The notes under the pieces: generated by a model
The model's database searches: none
The model's input: the letters and a program-made list of their open reading frames with translations, nothing else
Told to the model about the DNA's origin: nothing
Program-made: the position numbers and the translations under genes
Assembly: GCF_024171785.1 (NCBI RefSeq)
Contig: NZ_JAMTCK010000011.1
Span: 189,896 to 253,895 of the forward strand
Source: Goodfellowiella coeruleoviolacea
GTDB lineage: Bacteria > Actinomycetota > Actinomycetes > Mycobacteriales > Pseudonocardiaceae
Direction: 5' to 3'
DNA: 64,000 nt
Shown: in pieces, positions 31,998 through 59,300 of the stretch
How the letters are laid out: each line of letters starts with the position of its first letter
How positions within the stretch are numbered: the stretch's first letter is position 1

Positions 31998-34900
31998 GGT
32001 CGCCAGCCAGGATTCGACGGCCGCCGCGGTGGTCGGCGCGTCCGCCTCGATGACGGAGAAGTGGTCGCCCGGTACGTCGCGCACGGCCATCCCGTCGAAG
32101 TGCGCGCGCCAGTCGTCCCCGTCGTGGTCGGGGGTCAGCGGCCTGCTGGCGCGCACCAGCAGGGCCGGTGCCCGCACCCCCACCGGTTTCCAGCCCGAGA
32201 ACAGCTCGCACAGCCACGTCCCACCGGAGAGCCGGTCGCTGTCGTAGCGCACGGAAACGGGCCCCCGGTCGTACATCAGCGCCTTGAACTCGCCGGTGGA
32301 GCCGGTCATGTACGGGTGCCCGTCCGGGTAGGTGTCCAGCAGGACGACGGCGTGCACCCCGAACCCCCGCCGCTCCAGCGCTCTGGCCGTCTCGTAGGCG
32401 AGCATCCCACCCGAGGACATGCCCGCGAGGATCACCGGGCCGGGATCCCGCGCGATCGTGTCCGCGTGCGCGGCGACGAGGTCGTCGAGGCCGGCGGGCA
32501 GCGGCCCGGCGAATCCTGGCGGCATCACCACGGCGACGTCGCGCCGCCCGGCGAACCCGGCGGCGAAGCGCGCGTAGACCTGGGGGGTGGACAACGGGAC
32601 CAGCGTGCCCGAGCAGATGACGCGTAGCCCGGGGCCGGTGGCGAGTGGCACCGGCCGGGGCAGCACGGGATCGTCCTGCGGGTAGCGGAACTTCGGGCGC
32701 AGCCGGGCGACGCTGCGCAGCAGCGCCTGTCCCCCGTCGTGGTCCCCCCGCTCCACCGCCGCGCGGTACAGCTCGCTCACCACGTCGGCCGCCCGTTCCG
32801 GTTCGGCCGGGCCGGCGAGCCGGTCGGCGAGGTGGGCCGCCAGCGCGCGGCAGTTCGCGTGGTCGAACACCACGGTGGCGGGTACGGCAAGACCGGTCCC
32901 GGCCCGGATGCGGTTGCCGAGTTCGACCGCGGTCAGCGAGTCGAACCCCAGCTGGGGGAACGGGACCTCCGGGTCGACCTCGGCCGCACCGGCGTAGCCC
33001 AGCACCGCGGCCACCTGCGTGCGCAACCAGCCGGTCAGGTCCGCGCCGGGTGCCGGGCCGGGTGCCGGGCCGGCCAGTGCCGTGGATTCGCGGCGTGCGG
33101 CCGGGCGGGTGAGGACCACCGACGGGTCGGGTCCGTGGGCGGCGAGGTCGAACAGCGCGAGCCCCTCCTCGGCGGCGAAGGGCAGCGCGCCGGTCCGGCG
33201 CAGGCGCCGCAGCGCGCGCTCGTCCAGCGTGCCGGTCATGCCGTTGGCCGGTTCCCACGGCCCCCAAGCGAGGGTGCGCACCGGGAGGCCGAGGCGGCGG
33301 CGGTGCCCGGCGAGCGCGTCGAGGAAGGCGTTGCCCGCGGCGTAGTTGCTCTGCCCGGCCGCGCCGATGACTCCGGCGGTCGAGGAGAAGAGCACCAGCT
33401 CGGCCTCGGGCAGAAGTTCGTGCAGGTGCCAGGCCCCGTCCACCTTCGGCCGCAGCACCGCCGACAGCCGCTGTGCGGTCATGGCGGTGAGGACGCCGTC
33501 GTCGAGCACCCCGGCCGCGTGCACCGCGGCCGTGATCTCGTGCCCGGCGATCGCGCGGGCCAGGGCGGCCCGGTCGGCGACGTCGCAGGCCTGGACCGTG
33601 ACGCGCGGGTCTCCGCGCAGGCCGGGCGCGGCGCTGCCGCTGCGGCTGAGCAGGAGCAGGTGCTCGACGCCCTGGCCGAGCAGGTGGCGGGCGAGCAGTG
33701 CACCGAGCCCGCCCGTGCCGCCGGTGATCAGGACCGTGCCGGTCCACGCGCGCGGCACGGTGAGCACGACCTTGCCGACGTGCCTGGCCTGGCTGAGGAA
33801 CCGGAACGCCTCGGGCGCCCGGCGCACGTCCCAGGTGGTGACCGGCAGCGGGCGCAGCGCACCGGAGTCGAACAGCTCCAGCAGTTCGGCGAGCATCTGG
33901 GCGATACGGCCGGGTGGCACGTCGGCGAGGTCGAGCGCGCGGTAGCCCGGCACGCCGTGCCGGATGTCGGTCTTCCCCAGTTCCGCGAACCGGCCGCCGG
34001 GTTTGAGCAGCCGCAGCGAGGCGTCGACGAACTCCCCGGTCAGCGAGTTCAGGACGACGTCCACCGGTGGGAACGCGGCCTCGAAGCCGAGGTCGCGCGA
34101 GGAGGCGACCCGGTTCGCGGCCACGTGTGCCCACTTGGCTTCGGAGGCGGTGGCGAACACCTCGGCACCGAGGTGTCGGGCGAGCTGGATCGCTGCCATG
34201 CCCACGCCGCCAGCGCCGGAGTGCACGAGGATCTTCTCCCCGGCTCGCAGGGCGACCACGTCGTGCAGCGCGTAGTGGGCGGTGAGGAACACCAGCGGGA
34301 CGGAGGCGGCCTGGACGAAGCTCCACGCTGCCGGCATCCGGGCCACCAGGCGCGCGTCGGTCACGGCGAACGGCCCAAGCCCGGCGCGGACCAGCCCGAA
34401 CACGCGGTCACCAACGGCGGGCGAGGTCACGTCGCCCGCCGTCTCGACCACCACTCCGGCGGCCTCCACGCCGAGCAGCGTCGGGTCACCGGGCACCACC
34501 CCGAGCGCGATCAGCACGTCCTTGAAGTTCAGGCCCGCCGCGCGCACGGCGATCCGGACCGTGCCCGGGGCGAGTGGCCCGCTCTGGGCCGGGGTGAGGG
34601 CGAGGTCGTCCAGACTTCCGGAGGCGTTGCCGGTGAGCTGCCACGCCGCGCTGTCCGGTGGGACGAGAGCGTCGTCCACCGTGGCCAGACGCTGCGCCAG
34701 GACGCGTCCCCGGCGCACGGCGGAGCGCGGCTCACCGGTGATGACCGGGTCGTCGTCTCCGGCGTCGACCAGCAGGAACCGGCCGGGGTGCTCCAGCTGC
34801 GCGCAGCGGAGCAGGCCCCACGCGGTCGCCGCCGCCGGATCGACGTCCTCGCCGGGTGCGGTCGCGACCGCGTGCCGCGTCACCACGGCCAGCGTCCTGT

Positions 34901-37900
34901 CCTCGGCGACGGCCCGCTGCGCCCGGGCCAGCACCTGCCGAGCCACCCGGTGGGCCGCCTCGGGCACCTCCAGCGCCCGGTCGGGTCGCACGTGCAGCAC
35001 CTCGACCTCGCCGTCCACGGGGCGCGCGTCGACGGCGGCCCAGTCGACCCGGTGCAGCACATCCCGGTGCGGGGTGGTCAGCGCGCGCAGGACCAGGGCC
35101 GCCACCGTCAGCACCGGCCGCCCGGCCGGATCCGCCAGGTCCAGGGCCAGCTCACCCGGCGCGCGTGGCCGCAGGCGGACCCGGACCCGGGTGGCGCCGG
35201 TGGTGTGCAGGGTGACCCCGCGCCAGGAGAACGGCACCCCGCCGCCGACACCGCCGAACGACGCGGTGTGCAGGGCCGCGTCGAGCAGCGCGGGGTGGAT
35301 GCCGAACCCCGCCGTGTCGTCGTGGTCCGGCAGCGTCACCTCGGCGAAGACCTCGTCCCCGTGCCTCCACGCGGCGGTGAGGCCGCGGAACAGGGGGCCG
35401 TAGTCGAACCCGGCGTCGGCGAGCCGCTCGTAGAGCCCGGCCACGGGCAGCGGATCGCCGACGTGCCAGGCGAAGTCCTCGGCCGGCCCGGCCGGCCCGG
35501 CCGAGGCGAGCGCACCGACCGCGTGCTCGACCCACTGCTCGCCGGTGGTGGCGTGCACGGTGATCCGGCCGTCCGGGTCGACCGCGAGCTGGACGCGCAC
35601 GTCGCCCTGCTCCGGGACGACCAGCGGGGTGGTCAGGGTGAGTTCCTCGACCTGGTCGCGGCCGGTCTGCCGGCCCGCGCGCAGCGCCCACTCCAGGATC
35701 GCGGCACCCGGGAGGAGGACCCGGCCGCCGACGCGGTGGTCGGCCAGCCACGGGTGGGTGCGCAGCGACAGCGTCCCGGTCAGCAGGAACCCGCCGGAGC
35801 CAGGCAGGGCGCTCATCGCGCCGAGCAGCGGATGCCCGCTGGCGGTCAGCCCCGCGGCCGCCTCGCCGCGGCCGAAGTCCGGGCCGCGCCAGAACCGCTC
35901 GCGCTGGAAGGCGTACGTCGGCAGGTCGACGCGCCGCGCGCCGGGCAGCACCGCCGCCCAGTCCACCTCGACGCCGTGGGTGTGCAGCCCGGCGAGCCCG
36001 GTGACGAGCGCGCGAGCCTCGTCCTGGCCCTGCCGCTGCAGCGCCACGGCGCCGCGGTCCACCAGCGCGGTCAGGGTGGAGTCCGGACCGATCTCGGCGA
36101 ACGCCGAGACCCCGGCGGCGCGCATGGCCGCCACGGCGTCGGCGAAGCGCACGGTCCGGCGCACCTGCTCGACCCAGTACCCGGCGGTCAGCTCCGGGAG
36201 CAGCGTCCCGGTCACCGTCGACACGATCGGGATGCGCGGGGCCGCGTGGGGGAGCCCGGCGACCGCGGCGCGGAAGGCGTCGAGCACGGGGTCCATGTGG
36301 GCGGAGTGGAAGGCGTGCGACACGGTGAGCCTGCGGTGGTGCGCGAAGTGCCCGGCCACGGCGGTCACGGCCGCCTCCTCGCCCGCCAGCACCACGGCGG
36401 AGGGCCCGTTGACCGCGGCGATGTCGACGCCCTCGGTCAGCAGCGGCCGCAGTTCGGCTTCGCTCGCGCGGACCGCGACCATCACTCCCCCGGCGGGCAA
36501 CTCGGCCATCAGCCGTGCGCGGGCCGCGACCAGCGTGCAGGCGTCCCGCAGCGACAGCACCCCGGCCACGTGCGCGGCGGCGACCTCGCCGATCGAGTGC
36601 CCGGCGAGCAGGTCCGGCCGCACGCCCCAGGACTCCAGCAGGCGGAACAGCGCCACCTCGAACGCGAACAGCGCGGGCTGGGCGTTGCGCGTGTCGTCGA
36701 TCGCGGCGACGTCCACCGGCAGCAACGCGCGGATCTCCTCGTGGGCCCGCGCGAAGGCGGGAAAGGCCGCCGCCAGCCCCCGGCCCATGTCCGGGCGCTG
36801 GGAACCCTGCCCCGCGAACAGGAACCCGGTGCGGCCGGGCGAGTGGACCACCCCGGTGACCGGTTCCGCGGTGGCGAGGGCCGCCAGCAGCTCACCGGTG
36901 TCGGCCCCGAGGAACACCGCGCGGTGCGGCAACGCCGACCTGGTGGTGGCGAGCGAGTAGGCGACGTCGACGGCGTCGGCCGCCGGGCTGACGTGGGCGC
37001 GCAGCCGCGCGACCTGGGCGCGCACCGCGCCCGGGGTGGTGCCCGACACCACCCACGGCACCAGCGGCGGACGCGTTCCTCCCGGCGTGCGCACGGGGTC
37101 CCCGGCGGGCGGGGCCTCTTCCAGGATCGCGTGCGCGTTGATGCCGGTCATGCTGAACGAGGACACCCCGGCCCGGCGCGTGCGGTCGCCGGGCCACGGG
37201 CGCGGCGAGGTGAGCAACTCCACCCCGCGGCCCGCCCACTCGACGCGGCTGGTCGGCCGGTCGACGTGCAGGGTGGCGGGCAGGTGCCCGTGCCGCATCG
37301 CCAGGACCACCTTGATCACGCTGCCCACGCCGGCGGCGGCCTGGGTGTGCCCGAGGTGCGATTTGAGCGAGCCGAGCAGCAGCGGCCGGTCGGCGGGCCG
37401 GCCGCTGCCGTAGACCGCCTGCAGGGCCTCGATCTCGATGGGGTCGCCGAGTGGGGTGCCGGTGCCGTGCCCGTCGACGACGTCGACATCGGCCGGGTCG
37501 ATCCGCGCCGCCCGCAGCGCGTCGCGGATCACCCGCTGCTGGGCCGGGCCGTTCGGCGCCGTCATGCCGTTGCTGGCGCCGTCGGAGTTCACCGCGGTGC
37601 CGGTGACCAGACCCCACACCTCCTGCCCCTCGGCCAACGCGTCCGAAAGGCGCCGCAGGACCAGGACGCCAACGCCCTCCGACCAGCCGGTGCCGTTGGC
37701 GGCGTCGGCGTAGGAGCGGCAGCGGCCGTCCGGGGACAGCACTCCCGCGGCGCTGAGGATGACCAGGCTGTCCGATGAGGACATCACGGTCACGCCGCCG
37801 GCCAGCGCGAGTTCGGACTCGCCGCTGCGCAGCGACTGGCAGGCCAGGTGCAGCGCCACCAGCGAGGACGAGCACGCCGTGTCGATCGCCATCGCCGGGC

Positions 37901-38435
37901 CCTCCAGCCCGAGCTGGTAGGCGATCCGACCCGGCGCCTCGCTGCCGGAGCCCTGCGCGTACGGGTAGTCGTGGTGAACGCCGCCGGTGAACACGCCGGT
38001 GCGGCTGCGCTTGAGCGACAGCGGCGGGATGCCCGCGCGTTCCAGCGCCTCCCAGGCGGTTTCCAGCAGCACCCGCTGCTGCGGGTCCAGCCGCCGGGCT
38101 TCCTGCGGGCTGATCCCGAACAGCGCGGCGTCGAACTCGGGGGCCTCGCGCAGGAAGCCGCCCCGGTCGACGTAGGTGGTGCCGGTGCGCGTCCGGGTCG
38201 GGTCGTGCAGCCGGGCGAGGTCCCAGCCCCGGTCGTCCGGCAGCGGGCCCACCGCGTCGGTGCCCGAGCACACCGCAGCCCAGAGGTCTTCGGGTGAGCG
38301 CACGCCACCGGGGAACCGGCAGCCGATCCCGACGATCGCGATCGGCTCCCGCGCCGCGCTCAGCTCCGCGCGCGCGGCGATGAGGTCGTGGGTGACCCGG
38401 GTCAGGTACTCGCGCAGCTTCTGCTCGTCGGCCAT
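31992..38435 (-). CDS. Type I PKS, terminal module: KS-AT-DH-ER-KR-ACP-TE
   Basis: The 2147-residue protein begins with a short docking helix ([13 protein letters not shown]). Domains, by residue: KS about 30-440 (Cys codon 37872-37874 in DTACSSS; DGHGTGT and SHLGHTQ histidines); AT about 533-845 ([15 protein letters not shown] signature, malonyl); DH about 868-1125 ([12 protein letters not shown] and [10 protein letters not shown], both intact); ER about 1275-1562 ([15 protein letters not shown]); KR about 1566-1732 ([10 protein letters not shown]-containing [21 protein letters not shown]-type); ACP about 1800-1870 ([11 protein letters not shown]); TE about 1938-2147 (GMSSGG nucleophile loop, [15 protein letters not shown]). 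All catalytic residues are present, so it performs full reduction then chain release. A seven-base gap separates it from the preceding PKS gene and its ribosome site lies at that gene's end. Confidence 0.95.
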   Translation of the reverse strand: MADEQKLREYLTRVTHDLIAARAELSAAREPIAIVGIGCRFPGGVRSPEDLWAAVCSGTDAVGPLPDDRGWDLARLHDPTRTRTGTTYVDRGGFLREAPEFDAALFGISPQEARRLDPQQRVLLETAWEALERAGIPPLSLKRSRTGVFTGGVHHDYPYAQGSGSEAPGRIAYQLGLEGPAMAIDTACSSSLVALHLACQSLRSGESELALAGGVTVMSSSDSLVILSAAGVLSPDGRCRSYADAANGTGWSEGVGVLVLRRLSDALAEGQEVWGLVTGTAVNSDGASNGMTAPNGPAQQRVIRDALRAARIDPADVDVVDGHGTGTPLGDPIEIEALQAVYGSGRPADRPLLLGSLKSHLGHTQAAAGVGSVIKVVLAMRHGHLPATLHVDRPTSRVEWAGRGVELLTSPRPWPGDRTRRAGVSSFSMTGINAHAILEEAPPAGDPVRTPGGTRPPLVPWVVSGTTPGAVRAQVARLRAHVSPAADAVDVAYSLATTRSALPHRAVFLGADTGELLAALATAEPVTGVVHSPGRTGFLFAGQGSQRPDMGRGLAAAFPAFARAHEEIRALLPVDVAAIDDTRNAQPALFAFEVALFRLLESWGVRPDLLAGHSIGEVAAAHVAGVLSLRDACTLVAARARLMAELPAGGVMVAVRASEAELRPLLTEGVDIAAVNGPSAVVLAGEEAAVTAVAGHFAHHRRLTVSHAFHSAHMDPVLDAFRAAVAGLPHAAPRIPIVSTVTGTLLPELTAGYWVEQVRRTVRFADAVAAMRAAGVSAFAEIGPDSTLTALVDRGAVALQRQGQDEARALVTGLAGLHTHGVEVDWAAVLPGARRVDLPTYAFQRERFWRGPDFGRGEAAAGLTASGHPLLGAMSALPGSGGFLLTGTLSLRTHPWLADHRVGGRVLLPGAAILEWALRAGRQTGRDQVEELTLTTPLVVPEQGDVRVQLAVDPDGRITVHATTGEQWVEHAVGALASAGPAGPAEDFAWHVGDPLPVAGLYERLADAGFDYGPLFRGLTAAWRHGDEVFAEVTLPDHDDTAGFGIHPALLDAALHTASFGGVGGGVPFSWRGVTLHTTGATRVRVRLRPRAPGELALDLADPAGRPVLTVAALVLRALTTPHRDVLHRVDWAAVDARPVDGEVEVLHVRPDRALEVPEAAHRVARQVLARAQRAVAEDRTLAVVTRHAVATAPGEDVDPAAATAWGLLRCAQLEHPGRFLLVDAGDDDPVITGEPRSAVRRGRVLAQRLATVDDALVPPDSAAWQLTGNASGSLDDLALTPAQSGPLAPGTVRIAVRAAGLNFKDVLIALGVVPGDPTLLGVEAAGVVVETAGDVTSPAVGDRVFGLVRAGLGPFAVTDARLVARMPAAWSFVQAASVPLVFLTAHYALHDVVALRAGEKILVHSGAGGVGMAAIQLARHLGAEVFATASEAKWAHVAANRVASSRDLGFEAAFPPVDVVLNSLTGEFVDASLRLLKPGGRFAELGKTDIRHGVPGYRALDLADVPPGRIAQMLAELLELFDSGALRPLPVTTWDVRRAPEAFRFLSQARHVGKVVLTVPRAWTGTVLITGGTGGLGALLARHLLGQGVEHLLLLSRSGSAAPGLRGDPRVTVQACDVADRAALARAIAGHEITAAVHAAGVLDDGVLTAMTAQRLSAVLRPKVDGAWHLHELLPEAELVLFSSTAGVIGAAGQSNYAAGNAFLDALAGHRRRLGLPVRTLAWGPWEPANGMTGTLDERALRRLRRTGALPFAAEEGLALFDLAAHGPDPSVVLTRPAARRESTALAGPAPGPAPGADLTGWLRTQVAAVLGYAGAAEVDPEVPFPQLGFDSLTAVELGNRIRAGTGLAVPATVVFDHANCRALAAHLADRLAGPAEPERAADVVSELYRAAVERGDHDGGQALLRSVARLRPKFRYPQDDPVLPRPVPLATGPGLRVICSGTLVPLSTPQVYARFAAGFAGRRDVAVVMPPGFAGPLPAGLDDLVAAHADTIARDPGPVILAGMSSGGMLAYETARALERRGFGVHAVVLLDTYPDGHPYMTGSTGEFKALMYDRGPVSVRYDSDRLSGGTWLCELFSGWKPVGVRAPALLVRASRPLTPDHDGDDWRAHFDGMAVRDVPGDHFSVIEADAPTTAAAVESWLATL

Positions 38436-38442
38436 GTCGCCT

Positions 38443-53342
<14,900 letters not shown>

Positions 53343-53343
<1 letters not shown>

Positions 53344-56300
53344 CAGCCGACCTCCTTGTCCAGGTACTCGAAGAGGTCCTCGGCGGTGGCCTCGGCGAGG
53401 TCCTCACCGGGGTCGCCGTCCAGCGCCTGGTGCACCTTGGCGACCAGCGCCTGCAACCGCGCGCCCAGTTGGAACCGCCGCAGCCGCTGGCCGTCGAGCG
53501 CGGCGACGGCCGCTTCGAGCCGGTCGAGGTCGGCGAGCACGGTCCGCTCGGCCGGGGCCTGCCCCTCGCCGCGCAGCTCCGCCAGGTGCGCGAGGAGTTC
53601 GGCGAGGTTCGGGTGGTCGAACACCAGGGTCGGGGGCAGCCGCAGCCCGGTGGCCTCGGCGAGCCGGTTGCGCAGGTCCACCGCGGTGAGCGAGTCGAAT
53701 CCGAGGTCGCCGAGGTCCGCGCGGGGGTCGAGCGCGGCCGGGTCGCGGTGTCCCAGCACCGCGCTGATCTGCTCGCGCACCAGCGCTTCCAGTGAATCTC
53801 CGGCGGCGGGGCGCGCGGTCGGGCGGGGCGGCTGCCAGAGTGCGGCGAGCAGCGGGCTGCGGCGGACCGCGGTGAAGGCGGCGGCGAAGCTCTCCCAGTG
53901 GACGTCGGCGACGGTGATGTCGATGTCATCGGCGTCCAGGGTCTGCTGCAACGCGGCGATGGCCAGCTCTGGTGGCATGGCGCGCACCCCCGGCCACGAC
54001 GTGGCCGCGGTCGTTCTCGCGGCCATGCCCCCACCCGCCCAGGGCCCCCACGCGATCGAGGTCGCCGGCAGCCCGTGGGCGCGGCGCAGCCGCGCGAGCG
54101 CGTCCAGGCCGGCGTTGGCCGCCGCGTAGGCCGCCTGCCCCGCGCCACCGAGGGTTCCGGCCACCGACGAGAACAGCACGAACGCCGTCAGCGGGTGCGC
54201 GGCGGACAGCTCGTGCAGGTGCCAGGCGGCGACGGACTTGGCCCGCAGCACCGGTTCCAGCCGCGGCGGGGTGAGCGTGTCGAGCACGCCGTCGTCGAGC
54301 ACGCCCGCCGCGTGGAAGATCGCGGTGAGCGGGCGCCGCGGGTCGAGCAGCCGGGCGACGGCCTCGCGCTCGCCCACATCGCAGGCTTCGAGCGTGACGT
54401 CCTGGTCCAGGTCGGCGGTGGCGACGCCGCGGCGGCTCGCGAGCACGACGTGGTCTGCGCCGGTGCGCAGCAGCCAGCGCGCGACCTCGGTGCCCAGTGC
54501 CCCGGTGCCGCCCGTGACCAGGACCGTCCCGTGGGGGCGCCACTGGCGGGCCGGGGTGGCGGGCGCGGGCGTCAGCCGGGCGGCCAGCACGCCGGTCGGG
54601 GCGATCCGCACCTGGTCCTCGCCGGCGGCGAGCGTGCCGAGCACCCGCCGGACCGCCTGCTCGTCGGGGACCTCGGGCAGGTCGATCAACCCGCCCCACC
54701 GGTGCGGCTGCTCCAGGGCGGCGACCCGGCCAAGGCCCCAGACCGCGGCGGCCTCCGGGGAGGTGGCCGCGTTGCGGGTGAGCGACCAGATCCGCTCCCC
54801 CGCACCGGAGGTGACCAGGTCGAGGGTGCCCTGAAGATCCAGGAAGGACAGCACGCCCGCCGTCTCGACGGGGCTGCCGGCGACTCGGACGCTGGCACCG
54901 AGCGCCCTGCCGAGCGCGGCGGGCCACGGATCATCCGGTGCGCCCGGCGGGACCAGGACGGTCCACGTTCCCGGCGGTGTCGTGTCCACCACCTCGGCCG
55001 GGCGCCAGTCCACGCGGTAGCGCCACCGGCCGATGTCGGGTGTGGCCGGGCCGGCCCAGTACCGCTCGCGTTGGAAGGCGTAGGTCGGCAGCGGCACCCG
55101 CCGGGCGCCGCTGCCCGCGAACAGCTCCGCCCAGTCCACCGCCGCGCCGCGCACGTGCAGGGCGGCCACGGCGGCGAGCAGGCTGCGCACCTCATCGCGG
55201 TCGCGGCGCAGCGCGGACACCACGGTCTGGCCGGTCACCATCGCGGCGAGCGCGCCGTCGGGTCCGAGTTCGAGGTAGCGGGTCACTCCGTGGCCGCGCA
55301 GGGTGTCCAGCCCGTCGCCGAAGCGCACGGTCTCGCGGACGTGCCGCACCCAGTACTCGGGCGAGCGCAGTTCCGCGCCGGTGGCGATGCGACCGGTGAG
55401 GCCCGAGACCACGGGGATGCGCGGCTCCGCGTAGGTGAGCGACTCGGTGACCTCCCGGAACTCCGCCAGCATCGGGTCCATCGCGGCGGAGTGGAACGCG
55501 TGCGAGACGCGCAGCGCGGTGACCTGGTGGCCGCGCGCCGACAACCGCTCGCCCACCGCGCGGATCGTCGCGTCCTCGCCGGAGAGCACGACCGACGACG
55601 GGCCGTTGACCGCCGCCAGGTCCACCCCGGGCGCCACGTCGGCAGCGGCGGCCCGCACCGCGATCATCGAGCCGCCCGGCAGGGCCGCCATCAGCTGGCC
55701 GCGCCGCTGGACCAGCAGGCAGGCGTCCGCCAGCGAGAGGATGCCGGCCACGTGCGCCGCCGCCAGTTCGCCGATGGAGTGCCCGATGAGCACGTCCGGC
55801 CGCAGGCCCCACGACTCCAGGAGCCGGAAGAGGGCGACCTCCAGGGCGAACAGCGCGGGCTGCGTGTGCTCGGTCGCGTCGAGCCGGGTGCTGTCTGCGG
55901 CGAAGGTGATCTCCCGCACCGGTGCCGCGAAGTGGGCGCACACCGCGTCGAAGGCCCGCGCGAACACCGGGTACGCCGCGTACAGGCCGCGGCCCATGCC
56001 GGCGCGCTGCGAGCCCTGGCCGCTGAACAGGAACGCCGTCCTGCCGCCGTCGAGCGTGTCCCCCTCGATCACGTCGAACTCGCGCAGCCGCGCGAGCAGC
56101 TCATCCCGGTCGGCGCCGAGCACGACGGCCCGGTGGGGCAGCCTCGCCCGGGTCGTCGCCAGCGAGAAGCCGACGTCGGCCGGACTGTCCACAGTGGACA
56201 CCAGCCGCGCCGCCTGTGCCCGCAGCGCCGCCGCGCTGTGCGCGGAGAAGACCCACGGCACGACCGACGGCGCCACGCCCGCGGCGGGTCGCGCGGCGGC

Positions 56301-59300
56301 GGGGGCCTGCTCGATGATCGCGTGCGCGTTGATGCCGCTCATGCCGAACGAGGAGACAGCGGCCCGGCGCCGGCGTCCGGCGGGCCACGGCCGGGCGTGC
56401 GCGAGCAGCCGGACCCCGCCCGCCGCCCAGTCGACGTGCGCCGAGGGCGTGTCCGCGTGCACGCTCGGCGGCAGGGTGCCGTGCCGCAGCGCGAGGACCA
56501 TCTTGATCACCCCGGCCACCCCGGCCGCCGCCTGGGTGTGGCCGAGGTTGGACTTGACCGACCCGAGCCACACCGGCCGCTCCTGCCCGTACACCGCCTG
56601 CAGCGCCTGGACCTCGATCGGGTCACCCAGCTCGGTTCCGGTGCCGTGGCCCTCCACCGCGTCCACCTCGGACGCGTCGAGCCCGGCCGCGGCGAGCGCC
56701 TGTCGGATGACCCGCTGCTGGGCCGGGCCGTTGGGCGCGGTCATGCCGTTGGACGCGCCGTCGGAGTTGACCGCGCTGCCCCGGACCACGGCCAGCACCG
56801 GGTGCCCGTTGCGCTGGGCGTCGGAGAGCCGTTCCAGCACGAGCAGGCCAGCGCCCTCCGCCCAGCCCGCCCCGGCCGCGCCCGCGGCGTAGGACCGGCA
56901 GCGGCCGTCCGGCGAGAGCACGCCCAGCTCGCCGAACCGCACCAGGCTGTCCGGAGTGGACAGCACGGTGACGCCGCCGGCCAGTGCCAGCCGGGACTCG
57001 CCGAGCCGCAGCGACTGGCTGGCCAGGTGCAGGGCCACCAGCGAGGACGAGCAGGCGGTGTCCACGGTCATCGTCGGCCCCTGCAGGCCGAGCTGGTAGG
57101 CGATCCGGCCGGGGACGGCGCTGCCCGCGGTCGTGGCCCCCGGGTAGTCGTGGTACATGACGCCGGTGAACACGCCGGTCCGGCTGCCCTTCAGCGAGTG
57201 CGGGTCGATCCCGGCGCGTTCCAGCGCCTCCCAGGCCACCTCCAGCAGCAGCCGCTGCTGGGGATCGGTGCGGACCGCCTCCGCCGGGCTGATGCCGAAG
57301 AACCCGGCGTCGAAGTCGGCGGCCCCGGTCAGGAAGCCCCCGCCCTCGACGGTGACCCCGCGCAGGTCCCAGCCCCGGTCGGTGGGCAAGCCGGTGATCG
57401 CCTCCCGCCCGTGCACCACGAGTTCCCAGAGTTCCTCCGGGGAGCGCACGCCGCCGGGCAGGTGGCAGGCCATGCCGATGATCGCGATCGGTTCGCCCGG
57501 CTCGGCCGCGGGCTGCTCCTCGGCGGGAGCGGGTCCCGCCGCCGGGGCCAGCCGCGTCCGCAGGTACTCGGCCACGGCCGCGGCCGTCGGGTGGTCGAAG
57601 ACCAGCGTCGCGGGCAGGCTCAGCCCGGTCTCGCCGCCCAGGAGGTTGCGCAGTTCGACCGCGGCCAGCGAGTCGAAGCCGAGGTCGCGCAGTGGCCGGC
57701 CGGGGTCGATCGCCGCCGCGCTGGCGTGCCCGAGCACGGCGGCGACGTGCGACCGGACCAGGCCGAGCAGATCGCATTCGGCCACTGCGGCCGGCTCGGC
57801 CGCCCTGGGCTCGCGGCCGGCGCCGACCAGCGGGCGCAGCACCGGCGGCACGTCGTCGGCCCGGGCGCGCAGCGCGGCGAGATCCAGTCGCAGCGGCACC
57901 GCGTTGCCCAGGCCGACGGCCGCGTCCAGCAGCGCGAGCGCGTCGGCCGTGGGCAACGGGGGCATGCCGAGGCGGTGCAGGCGCTGCCGGTGCGCGGCCG
58001 GCGCCGGGGTGTCCGCCCACAGCCCCCACGCCAGTGCCGACGCGGGCAGCCCGGCCGCGCGGCGCAGGCTGGCCAGCCCGTCGAGGTAGGCGTTGGCCGC
58101 CGCGTACGCGCCCTGGCCAGCGCCGAGGGTCAGCCCGGCGGCGGAGGAGAACAGCACGAACGCGGTCAGGTCGCGGTCGAGGGTCAGTTCGTGCAGGTGC
58201 CGAGCGCCGTCGGCCTTGGCCCCGAACACCCGCGCCAGCTGCGCCGGGGTGAGCGCGGCGGTCACCGCGTTGTCGGCGACACCGGCCGCGTGCACGACCG
58301 CGGACAGGTCCGGCTCGGCCGCGAGCACCGCGGCCAGGGCCGCCCGGTCGGTGACGTCGCAGGCCACGATCCGCACGCCGAGTTCGTCCCGCAGGTCCCG
58401 CGCCCCGGGCGCGTCCTCGCCTCGGCGGCTGAGCAGCAGCACGTCCGCCGCTCCCCCGGCGACGAGGTGCCTGGCCACCAGCGCGCCGAGCCCCGTGGTG
58501 CCGCCGGTGATCAGCACGGTGCCCCCGCCCGCCCACCAGGTGTTCTCCGCCGCGTGCGCGGTGGACAGCCGGGGGCGGCGGAACACGCCGTGGCGCGCCG
58601 AGAGTTCGGGTTCTCCGGTGATCACCGGGTCACCGTCCACGAGGAAGAAGCGCCCCGGGTGTTCGGCCTGCGCCGCCCGGACCAGACCCCAGACGGCGGC
58701 GTGCGCCGGGTTGGCGACCGCGCCGTGGAGGTCGCCGTCGGTGCGCACGAGCAGCCGCCGGTCCGCGGCGAGCGCGTCCTGGACGGCGGTGAGCGCGGCC
58801 GCCACGACCTCGCCGGCGTCCGGCCCGTCCGGGGCGGTCCAGACCTCGACGTCGGGCGCGGGCAGCGGCCGCACGTCGACCTCGTCCCACACCACCCGCC
58901 ACAGCCAGTCACGGCGGGTGGGTCCGGCGAGCTGGTCCTCGCTGACCGGACGCCCGGCCAGGGACTCCACCGTCGCCACGGGCTCACCGTCCGCGTCGGC
59001 CAGGTCCAGCCGCATGGTCTGGCCGTCCGAGGTGATCCGCAGCCGCACCGAGCGGGCCCCGGCGCGGTGCAGCCGCACCCCGGACCAGGCGAAGGGCAGC
59101 AGCGTGCGGTCGTCGCCGTCGGTGAGCAGGCGGGCGTGCAGGCAGGCGTCGAGCAGGGCCGGGTGCAGGCCGAACCCGGCGACGTCGAGCCCTTCGGGCA
59201 CCGCGACCTCGGCGAACACCTCGTCCCCTCGTGTCCACATCGCGCGCAGTCCCCGAAACGCCGGGCCGTAGTCGTAGCCGCGGAGGGCGAGCCGGTCGTA

